A DNA stretch of 6,039 bases from Anaerolineales bacterium (GTDB taxonomy: Bacteria > Chloroflexota > Anaerolineae > Anaerolineales > E44-bin32), in assembly GCA_011772595.1 (NCBI GenBank), contig WVZH01000064.1, positions 1 to 6,039 of the forward strand. The letters run 5' to 3'. Within the stretch, counting starts at the first letter, position 1; every line of letters begins with the position of its first letter. The notes beneath the pieces were generated by a model. The model searched no databases, was not told the DNA's origin, and was given only the letters and a program-made list of their open reading frames with translations. Shown here one piece after another: positions 1 through 4,608 of the stretch. Both the position numbers and the translations under genes were made by a program.

Positions 1-34
1 CGGCCATTCGATTGACTACATGGTTCGACGAGAA

Positions 35-42
35 GAGGAGGT
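35..42 (+). promoter_or_regulatory. Strong Shine-Dalgarno that points to an ATC start
   Basis: GAGGAGGT is nearly a full anti-16S match and ends six bases before ATC at 49. It is about 45 bases from GTG 88, too far to serve that codon. The GTG at 41 overlaps the site and is in another frame that stops at 86-88, as does the reading from ATG at 20. The site therefore supports initiation at or near position 49. Confidence 0.6.
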
Positions 43-48
43 GTCGTC

Positions 49-969
49 ATCAAGTACCTTAGGGATGCCAGATTATTCCTTCTTGTAGTGCTCACCATTG
101 GGAGTTGTAGTGATGGAAGAAACACACTTGCACCCACACCTGCTGAAATACTTCCTACCGCTACTTCGCAATCGTATGTAGCCTATCTTGGTCAAAAACC
201 CCCTGGAATGAAACCAGAGATTTTTGCTCCGGGGTTTATCTCTGATCCTGATTGGTCCGAATATTCGGGTGTTTTTTCCCCTGATGGAACCGAATATTAC
301 TTTTTCAGATACTCTGAGGATACTCAGTCCAAATTGCTGTTCACCAAAGTGGTAGATGGAGAATGGTTAGCTCCTCAGCAGCTTGCACTAACGTCCGAGC
401 ACGGTGCTTATGAGCCTCTTGTTACTTTTGATAATAAAAGACTGTACTTCATGTGGAACCGCCCGTTAGCCCAAGGAGAACCAGAGCATCCAGCGTACTA
501 CGTCGTTGAGAGAACACAAGATGGCTGGTCAGAGCCTCAATACGCCGGCCAAGGCATGTTCCTTAGCTCAAGCCGAGATGGTCAGTTATATACAACCGAC
601 ATGTCATCAAGAAATATCGATGGTCGGACTTATCTGGCCAGGATATCGACGACTGACGGTATCTTTACTGATTACGAAAGGTTGCCAATCCAAGTTCCTT
701 GGGGAGAACCGGCACATCCATGCATTTCGCCGGATGGAAGCTATATTCTCTTTGATGTTGACAGTGGTAATTATCTCTATGTAAGTTTCAAGGATGACAA
801 TGGTAATTGGGGAGAGCCGATAGACTTGACAGATCATGGCTTTGACCCTATGGCTGGAGGGGCCTATATTTCTCCAGATGGCAAGTTTCTTTTCTTCTCT
901 CTGCGACAAGATATCTGGTGGGTTGATATCGGAGTAATCGAAGCACTGAGCACGAGTGCCCAGGAGTAG
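49..969 (+). CDS. PD40 (WD40-like) beta-propeller lipoprotein
   Basis: Predicted secreted lipoprotein of about 306 residues built of PD40-type propeller blades (the TolB/dipeptidyl-peptidase propeller type), probably anchored outside the membrane; no enzymatic residues are recognised. Counting from position 49, residues 1-20 form a lipoprotein signal peptide: basic start (IKYLRDAR), hydrophobic core (LFLLVVLT) and lipobox IGSC with Cys20. A Thr/Pro-rich linker follows (about 27-40). Blade motifs are FSPDG (76-80), TFDNKRLYF (126-134), SSSRDGQLY (173-181), ISPDG (226-230) and ISPDG (274-278), interspersed with GW/NWxEP turns. Start choice is odd. The first conventional start in frame is GTG at 88, which would delete most of the signal peptide. 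An excellent Shine-Dalgarno (GAGGAGGT, 35-42) sits at ideal distance from ATC at 49, and no ATG, GTG or TTG lies in frame between the upstream stop (TGA 13-15) and 88. Probably the first cassette of the array. Family call is firm, ligand unknown. Confidence 0.8.
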   Translation: MKYLRDARLFLLVVLTIGSCSDGRNTLAPTPAEILPTATSQSYVAYLGQKPPGMKPEIFAPGFISDPDWSEYSGVFSPDGTEYYFFRYSEDTQSKLLFTKVVDGEWLAPQQLALTSEHGAYEPLVTFDNKRLYFMWNRPLAQGEPEHPAYYVVERTQDGWSEPQYAGQGMFLSSSRDGQLYTTDMSSRNIDGRTYLARISTTDGIFTDYERLPIQVPWGEPAHPCISPDGSYILFDVDSGNYLYVSFKDDNGNWGEPIDLTDHGFDPMAGGAYISPDGKFLFFSLRQDIWWVDIGVIEALSTSAQE

Positions 970-991
970 TAGTCTATGACCAACAATGGGG

Positions 992-1015
992 GGTCTCGAT
1001 AGTCAGACCAATTTT
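992..1015 (+). terminator. Possible weak terminator after the PD40 gene
   Basis: Inverted repeat GGTCT (992-996) / AGACC (1005-1009) with an 8-base loop, followed by AATTTT. The stem is only five base pairs and the T-run is short, so this is a weak candidate. It lies 23 bases after the PD40 stop codon, a sensible place for a terminator. The rest of 970-1115 shows no convincing gene. Confidence 0.25.
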
Positions 1016-1115
1016 CGCATGGATTGATAATCGGCTTTCATGGTAGGCACCAGTCGACAATAATTGGGCGCTTACACATCATGGGAATTTCAGTGCGGGA
1101 ATGCAGACCACGGCC

Positions 1116-1241
1116 GCTTAACAACTCGCTCCATCTGACGGCTACACGGTTGCGTTCTGTAACTCTCAAATCAACAATCCAGTTTCATCGTTCTAACTAT
1201 CCAAGAAATACCCGCCGCAGATGAGCTCGAGGCCGTTAGCC
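1116..1241 (+). other. attC: attC1: integron cassette recombination site
   Basis: The site opens with core box GCTTAAC (1116-1122, full match to RYYYAAC) and closes with GTTAGCC (1235-1241, one mismatch to GTTRRRY). The arms are inverted repeats: CATCTG (1132-1137) and CGGC (1139-1142) pair with GCCGCAGATG (1214-1223), leaving A1138 unpaired; CTCG (1125-1128) pairs with CGAG (1228-1231). A single extrahelical base in one arm is the hallmark by which integron integrases choose the folded bottom strand. The 71 bases between the arms are the variable terminal part. At 126 bp it is within the known attC range. Recombination would cut between G1235 and T1236, so the next cassette begins there. Confidence 0.8.
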
Positions 1242-1290
1242 ATCCTGCGGATTTCTTAATGCATTCCCAAATTGAGAATGAGGATAAAGA

Positions 1291-1752
1291 ATGTCAGATG
1301 AATGCATAGGGTGCGATGTTATCGTAGGAAGGATTGATCCTCCTGGGGGAATCATATATCAGAATTCACATTGGGTTGTGAATCATGCTGTAGCAAATCC
1401 CAAACCACTTCTTAAAGGACTTCTCATCATTCAACCCAAGCGTCATGTAGAGCATATAGCTGACCTTTCAGTTGAGGAAATGCTATCGTTTGCCCCTTTG
1501 CTACGGAATGTTTGCCTCGCTTTGAGGAAAGTACTTCAACCTGCCAAGATCTATGCCTGTTCGTTTGGTGATGGGGTTAAGCACGTTCATTTCATAATAA
1601 TTCCACGTAGTAGCGAAATGCCCCCAGAAGGTTCACAAGTTCTTGAGGAAGTCGTACATGATAAGCTTTGGACTTGTATGGAGAACGAAGCAGCTGAAGT
1701 TGTGTTCAATGTGAGGGAGGAATTACACAAATCGTTTAAGCAGGATGGCTAA
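1291..1752 (+). CDS. HIT-family nucleotide hydrolase/transferase (integron cassette gene)
   Basis: Cytosolic protein of 153 residues in the histidine-triad superfamily, whose members hydrolyse or transfer nucleotidyl groups from substrates such as AMP-conjugates or dinucleoside polyphosphates. Seen: N-terminal CIGC (Cys5, Cys8), the zinc-type pair common in bacterial HIT proteins; the region LLIIQPKRHVEHIADLS (44-60), typical of the central strand and loop; and the triad HVHFIIIP (98-105). His98 and the presumed nucleophile His100 are present, but the third triad position is Ile102 instead of His. Start ATG 1291 is preceded by GAGG (1280-1283) at good spacing. The stop TAA (1750-1752) lies inside the first core box of attC2, which makes a compact cassette of about 609 bp (1236-1844). 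Substrate cannot be told. The fold call is firm; full hydrolase activity is less certain because of the altered triad. Confidence 0.85.
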   Translation: MSDECIGCDVIVGRIDPPGGIIYQNSHWVVNHAVANPKPLLKGLLIIQPKRHVEHIADLSVEEMLSFAPLLRNVCLALRKVLQPAKIYACSFGDGVKHVHFIIIPRSSEMPPEGSQVLEEVVHDKLWTCMENEAAEVVFNVREELHKSFKQDG

Positions 1753-1850
1753 CAACTCAATGGAGCGGACCCGAGAATCTGGCGAGTTTGCGCAAGTCTT
1801 GATGTATTATCGCAGTCGAAATCGGGCCGCTCATCTCGAAACCGTTAGGC
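1747..1850 (+). other. attC: attC2: integron cassette recombination site
   Basis: Core boxes are GGCTAAC (1747-1753, one mismatch to RYYYAAC) and GTTAGGC (1844-1850, full match to GTTRRRY). The left arm GAGCGG (1763-1768) plus CCCGA (1770-1774) pairs perfectly with TCGGGCCGCTC (1822-1832), leaving A1769 unpaired, the same one-A design as attC1. Outside the stem both sites share TAACAACTC on the left and CTCGA-two bases-CCGTTAG on the right, so they look like one attC family in one array. Total 104 bp. Confidence 0.85.
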
Positions 1851-1865
1851 ATCGCAATTTCCCTC

Positions 1866-1893
1866 TTGTAAAAACTCAACAATTGTATATAAA
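1866..1893 (+). promoter_or_regulatory. Candidate promoter of the toxin-antitoxin cassette
   Basis: A -35-like TTGTAA (1866-1871) and a -10-like TATAAA (1888-1893) are separated by 16 bases, about 30 bases upstream of the toxin start. The stretch is clearly more AT-rich than its surroundings and lies just inside the cassette after attC2. TA cassettes usually carry their own promoter because they must be expressed at any position in the array. The matches are moderate. Confidence 0.4.
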
Positions 1894-1905
1894 CATGGTA
1901 TACAA
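1883..1905. promoter_or_regulatory. Candidate TA autoregulatory operator (dyad)
   Basis: Perfect 7-bp inverted repeat TTGTATA (1883-1889) / TATACAA (1899-1905) with a 9-base centre, overlapping the candidate -10 box. A dyad over the promoter of a ribbon-helix-helix antitoxin operon is where autorepression by the antitoxin or the complex is expected. Function is inferred from position and symmetry. Confidence 0.4.
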
Positions 1906-1922
1906 ATAGCGGGGTCAATCCT

Positions 1923-2240
1923 GTGGAAGAACTTGCTAATTGTACGGGCTTTGAATGGGATGAGTATAATTCCGAAAAGATTTGGACCAAGCATCAAGTA
2001 CGAAGTATAGAGTGTGAGCAAGTCTTCTTCAACCGACCATTTGTAATTTCTGAAGATGTGGAGCATTCAATCGAGGAGCAAAGATATTACGCTCTAGGCC
2101 AAACGGATCAGGGACGAAGACTATTTATTGCTTTCACAATCCGAGGAGAAAACATCCACGTCATCACAGCACGAGATATGAGTCGAAAAGAGCGAAGGAT
2201 CTATCAAGATGTCAAAGAAGAAGCAGATACCGAAGTTTAA
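1923..2240 (+). CDS. brnT: BrnT-family toxin (type II TA, RNase-type)
   Basis: Toxin of 105 residues resembling BrnT (PF04365), a small ribonuclease with a RelE-like fold that blocks translation and is held inactive by its partner antitoxin. Family landmarks seen: FEWDEYNSEK (10-19), the KH pair (23-24), the central ALGQTDQGRRLFIAFT (57-72), and the C-terminal ITARDMSRKERRIY (81-94). The start is GTG 1923, the only usual start codon after the in-frame TAA at 1890, with GGGG (1911-1914) as a plausible ribosome site. The gene overlaps the next reading frame by 32 bases, and the order toxin then antitoxin is the normal brnTA order. It sits between attC2 and a third attC core, so it is a cassette gene. 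TA cassettes are known to stabilise arrays. The family call is strong; the RNase activity is inferred from the family. Confidence 0.85.
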   Translation: MEELANCTGFEWDEYNSEKIWTKHQVRSIECEQVFFNRPFVISEDVEHSIEEQRYYALGQTDQGRRLFIAFTIRGENIHVITARDMSRKERRIYQDVKEEADTEV

Positions 2241-2484
2241 GAGTGAGGACCAGGAGAGAGAATTCTGGTCTGATCATGATTCGTCAGAATATCTTGATTG
2301 GAAAAAAGCCAAGCGAGTTACTCTATCGCGTTTGAAACCGTCGACGAAAACGATCTCCCTGAGATTGCCTGAAACATTATTGGAAGAATTGAAGCTTCTG
2401 GCGAATAAGCGGGATATCCCCTATCAATCACTGATGAAGATTTTTCTGGCGGAGCGGATAGAGGACGAGTTTCGATCAGAGTAG
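2209..2484 (+). CDS. brnA: CopG/BrnA-type antitoxin (ribbon-helix-helix)
   Basis: Antitoxin of 91 residues and partner of the upstream toxin. The N-terminal part (KFKSEDQEREFWSDHDSSEYLDW, 9-31, acidic and aromatic) has the look of the toxin-binding segment of the CopG_antitoxin/BrnA families. The C-terminal part is a ribbon-helix-helix DNA-binding domain: strand TKTISLRLP (46-54), helix ETLLEELKLLANKR (55-68), then IPYQSLMKIFLAERI (70-84). It should neutralise the toxin and repress the operon, probably at the dyad 1883-1905. ATG 2209 lies inside the toxin gene (32-base overlap), preceded by GAAGGA (2194-2199) nine bases away, suggesting translational coupling. The stop TAG ends 28 bases before the next attC core box. 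Antitoxin role is firm; the exact name (brnA or generic CopG-type) is less so. Confidence 0.85.
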   Translation: MSKKKQIPKFKSEDQEREFWSDHDSSEYLDWKKAKRVTLSRLKPSTKTISLRLPETLLEELKLLANKRDIPYQSLMKIFLAERIEDEFRSE

Positions 2485-2512
2485 AAATCTACTGTGATGT
2501 ACTCTGAGCGAT

Positions 2513-2519
2513 GCCTAAC
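2513..2519 (+). other. attC: Third attC core box (GCCTAAC), site interrupted
   Basis: GCCTAAC matches RYYYAAC fully and lies 28 bases after the antitoxin stop, where an attC should open. The TAACAACTC continuation shared by attC1 and attC2 is absent after TAACA, and no GTTRRRY box with pairing arms follows before the transposase gene. The simplest reading is an attC cut by the insertion sequence that begins next to it. ACTAGGC (3961-3966 region), beyond the far end of the IS, is only a weak candidate for a decayed closing box. Confidence 0.5.
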
Positions 2520-2522
2520 ATC

Positions 2523-2535
2523 TATGAAAACGCTG
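2523..2535 (+). repeat. Left inverted repeat of the IS
   Basis: TATGAAAACGCTG, matching the inverted copy at 3919-3931 at 12 of 13 positions. It starts four bases after the attC core GCCTAAC. A chance match of this quality at just the two places flanking the transposase gene is unlikely but not excluded. Confidence 0.55.
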
Positions 2536-2721
2536 TAGGTGTCAATAGGATTTTGATGGAATCAAATACATCCTTTCAGTATCAAGCACCATAACATCAC
2601 TCGGGTCGAGCTAAGAAAGCTAAGCCGGTCTACCCCCACGCAAAGAACGCGGGACTTCGCGGAAACATCTATTCGCCGTCTCTGCGGCATGAGCACCTTC
2701 AGCGAGGGAGTCGCAATCAAT
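2536..2721 (-). ncRNA. Candidate bridge-RNA region, 3' of the transposase
   Basis: This 186-base stretch has no gene. In IS1111-type elements the bridge RNA that pairs with target and donor DNA is encoded downstream of the transposase on the same strand, which is here the - strand. Hairpin potential is visible: AGGAT (2547-2551) with TTTGAT (2552-2557), loop GGA, ATCAAA (2561-2566) and ATCCT (2570-2574), interrupted only by a 3-base bulge; CGCG pairs around GGACTT near 2650; GCCG/CGGC near 2672-2685. There is also a direct repeat AGCTAAG (2609-2615, 2618-2624). The RNA itself is inferred from element type and position. Confidence 0.35.
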
Positions 2722-3549
2722 TCACGGTTTCGCCTGCACCATGTTAGCTTCGCGCTGACCCTTGCCTCGGGTGACCACTTGCCTGGCTGGATCTTTATAG
2801 GTTTCTTGCTTTCTCAGCATCCAGAAAGCTGCTTCGGATAGGTGTCGCGCCACCGCGCCAACAGCGACGGAATGACCTTTTCGCCGCCGGATGCGTTCGT
2901 AGAGTATGGTGACGTGCTTCGCCCTCCAAGTGGGATGGCGGCGCTGACGAACGATGACATTGGCGGCCTCGGTGAAAGCCCATTTGAGGTACTGGTTTGA
3001 CTGCTTTCTGAGCCTTCCGTAGCGAGTCCTGCCGCCGCTGGATTTGACAGTTGGAACCGTTCCGGAATAGCTAGCGAAATGAGCCGAAGAAGAAAAGCGA
3101 TCAGAGGTGCCCATCTCGCGCTCGATCACGATCGCCAGGATGTTGGCTACGCCGGGAAGCGTATTGAGAAGCTGGATGTTGGGGGTGATTTCAACTCTTT
3201 GCATAATGCGCGCTTCGAGTTCTTTGATCTGGCCCTGAACATGATCCAGTGCAATCAGGTGCTGCTGCATACAGCGCTGCGTTTCTGGCGGAAGGGCACA
3301 ACAGGCATTGGTGAGCTCTGGTCTCCATTTCGGGGTAAAGATGTCGCTGTCTGTGTCCAGGGAGAGGGCGTACTTGGCCAGAGTGGAATGCATGCGGTTC
3401 TTGAGGGCAGTGCGCTGTTTTGAGAGCGCCATGCGGGTTCGATGCAGTTCGCGCTCGTCTCGAACTTCATGGGGTGGCAGCCAGACGATTGGCAGTGAAC
3501 CGAGATGCAGCAAGGTGGCGAGAGCTCTGGCATCCAACTTATCCGTCTT

Positions 3550-3568
3550 GCCTGTACCCGGCACGGGT
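3550..3568. repeat. Small hairpin insertion 2 in the transposase (19 bp)
   Basis: ACCCG (3556-3560), loop GCA, CGGGT (3564-3568), preceded by GCCTGT. Removing these 19 bases restores a family-typical NVNKTDKLDA reading on the - strand. It starts with CCTGTACC, similar to the CCTGTGCC that starts the other insertion. Confidence 0.5.
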
Positions 3569-3653
3569 GTTGACGTTACCCATCATCACTTTGGCTTTGG
3601 CTGCATGAGCCATGAGCGGAATACAGCCGGCGGCTTCGATCTCGTCGACGATC

Positions 3654-3681
3654 CACCTGTGCCGCACCACAGGTGCAGGCA
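3654..3681. repeat. Small hairpin insertion 1 in the transposase (26 bp)
   Basis: A perfect 8-bp inverted repeat CACCTGTG (3654-3661) / CACAGGTG (3668-3675) with a 6-base loop forms most of an extra 26 bases (best placed at 3656-3681). Removing them joins GNWY directly to [10 protein letters not shown], the usual family reading. Confidence 0.5.
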
Positions 3682-3918
3682 GTACCAATTGCCAACGCTT
3701 TCGAGGGCAACAGGAGTTCCAGGTGGATATGCAGACAGAAACTTCTGGATCGCACCAGGTTCGTGATTAACCCGGACTTGTTGCAGGAATTGCCCATCAG
3801 CATCGAGTATGGCAAACTGGGAAAACCTGCGATGAGCATCACAACCGATCTTATAATTAGTCATGCTGCGCCTCCTTTGCTACGAGTTGTCGGGATACAA
3901 TAAGTGTAGCTGGGGGTG

Positions 3919-3931
3919 CAGCGCTTTCATA
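3919..3931 (-). repeat. Right inverted repeat of the IS
   Basis: CAGCGCTTTCATA is the inverted partner of 2523-2535 (12 of 13). It lies 55 bases upstream of the transposase start. Beyond it, 3936-4001 holds no recognisable gene. Confidence 0.55.
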
Positions 3932-4001
3932 AAATCGATTCTCTGAAGCTGACCTGGAGACTAGGCGAAAATAAAGGTTCGGAAATTGAATAGGATACTT
4001 G

Positions 4002-4244
4002 ATGCCGGATTAATCGATACAACTTCCTAAGAGTCAAGAGAGTTGGTTCAAGCAGGCCAGTACCTGGGTTCACAATGAGTTCGAACGCCAAAACATTTAC
4101 GTGACCGGTCTTAACGAGCAGCCTGATGTGAGTCTCTCGTCGACGGTTATGCGCGTGCCATCAACCGTGGGTGATATCTACTTCAAGGCGTGTGGACCGG
4201 GCTTTGCGTAAGAGCCGACGCTCATGGCCATGCTTGATGGCGAA
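4002..4244 (+). pseudogene. Aminoglycoside-phosphotransferase-like gene, N-terminal fragment with two stops
   Basis: The decayed start of an APH-family gene (kinase-like fold; members phosphorylate small molecules such as antibiotics or sugars). A ribosome site AGGA (3992-3995) precedes ATG 4002, but codon 4 is TAA (4011-4013). After it the frame reads SIQLPKSQESWFKQASTW, HNEFERQN, TGLNEQPDV, STVMRVPSTVGDIYFKA and CGPGFA. I recognise this as the N-terminal pattern of a phosphotransferase family (a WF..A..W opening, a central RVPT..GD.YFKA strand carrying the ATP-site Lys, then EP.L). A second TAA (4209-4211) replaces the residue before EPTLM. After MLDGE the likeness is lost and the frame runs into a different fragment. 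The whole kinase core and catalytic loop are missing, so no enzyme can be made. Family call moderately sure, pseudogene status sure. Confidence 0.6.
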
Positions 4245-4466
4245 GGTGTCTTTGCAAGAAGCTGGGTCATCGCCAGCGTGTGCATCATGGGAAGGAAATA
4301 TCCGCAGGAGCGTGCCCGCATTGTGGACAGCATCGCCAGGCTCCAAAACGATCCCAGCATCGCCATTCGGACGCGTGTGCGCAATGCGCTTATGGTCTTG
4401 ACTACTGATGAGAGTGCCCCATTCCCAAAGGGCTGGATCAAGAGTCAGCATCTGGGAATCATCTGA
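4245..4466 (+). pseudogene. C-terminal fragment, possibly of a HEAT-repeat protein
   Basis: In the same frame as the preceding fragment and ending at TGA 4464-4466. The text reads SWVIASVCIMGRKYPQERARI, DSIARLQNDPSIAIRTRV, NALMVLT and FPKGWIKS. The helix-turn-helix rhythm with DPSIAIRTRVRNAL resembles the end of HEAT-like repeat proteins, but a single repeat is too little for certainty. It has no start of its own with a ribosome site; ATG 4224 belongs to the upstream fragment. It looks like the tail of a second gene joined to the APH remnant by a deletion. The following 4467-4599 is non-coding, with no clear promoter or terminator. Confidence 0.4.
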
Positions 4467-4608
4467 ACGTGCTTTTGCCATAGCCTATACAAGGCAGGGG
4501 GCAATCTCCCTCTATGCCGCCGTGAAGATGCAATTCAAACCCAAACCATGAGATGAGAGTAATTCCTATGAGAAAGGGATCTACCTCCATCGCAGAAAGG
4601 TGAAGCCA

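Larger units (their letters stand above)
2722..3864 (-). pseudogene. IS110-family transposase (DEDD), broken by two small insertions
   Basis: DEDD recombinase that moves its IS by RNA-guided recombination. Gene start on the - strand is ATG 3864-3862 with AAAGGAGG at good spacing; stop TGA 2724-2722. The N-terminus reads MTNYKIGCDAH (first catalytic Asp), then [11 protein letters not shown] (catalytic Glu). The later part has [17 protein letters not shown] (the last two Asp), NTLPGVANILAIVIEREMG, FASYSGTVP (probable catalytic Ser region) and RLRKQSNQYLKWAFTEAANV. Between them the frame is broken. After NWY, 26 extra bases (3656-3681) shift the expected [20 protein letters not shown] to a second frame, and 19 more (3550-3568) before KTDKLD shift it back. 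The two together add 45 bases, so the outer parts share one frame, but the first frame meets a stop near 3586. Without the inserts the protein would be about 365 residues, normal for the family. The insert boundaries come from remembered family sequence and are good to a base or two. Confidence 0.85.
2520..3935 (-). mobile_element. IS110-family (IS1111-like) insertion sequence, defective
   Basis: About 1.4 kb, a normal size for IS110-family elements, with one transposase gene on the - strand. A 13-bp inverted repeat with one mismatch (TATGAAARCGCTG) lies at 2523-2535 and, inverted, at 3919-3931, just outside the gene at both ends. Such sub-terminal repeats are the feature that separates the IS1111 subgroup from IS110 proper. 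The non-coding arms are unequal: about 55-65 bases before the transposase start and about 190 after its stop, again as in IS1111 types. No target duplication is expected in this family. The exact outer ends are uncertain by several bases. The left end abuts an attC core box, matching the known habit of some IS1111-group elements of inserting into attC sites. Confidence 0.65.

Noticed and set aside
88..969. GTG at 88 as the start of the PD40 protein
   Set aside because: It would remove most of the signal peptide, leaving only LTIGSC, and it has no ribosome-binding site at the right distance; the strong one is at 35-42.
1024..1224. Open frame of 66 codons across attC1
   Set aside because: It has no recognisable protein pattern and runs through the inverted arms of attC1, which explain this stretch better.
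3550..3700. Programmed frameshifting or ribosome bypassing that makes a full transposase
   Set aside because: Two separate shifts would be needed, no slippery heptamer is visible, and no matched take-off and landing codons flank the 26-base insert.
3079..3766. Plus-strand open frames opposite the transposase
   Set aside because: They are antisense shadows of a GC-rich coding region; the minus strand carries clear IS110 motifs over the same bases.
2513..3966. The match between 2523-2535 and 3919-3931 as the two arms of one attC with the IS inside its loop
   Set aside because: No GTTRRRY box follows the right copy, the sequence differs from the arms of attC1 and attC2, and the distances to the transposase gene fit IS ends better. 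It cannot be wholly excluded.
4002..4211. TAA recoded as an amino acid, given two in-frame TAA codons in the APH-like fragment
   Set aside because: Other genes in the window end normally at TAA, TAG or TGA, and the fragment is truncated anyway, so simple decay explains it.
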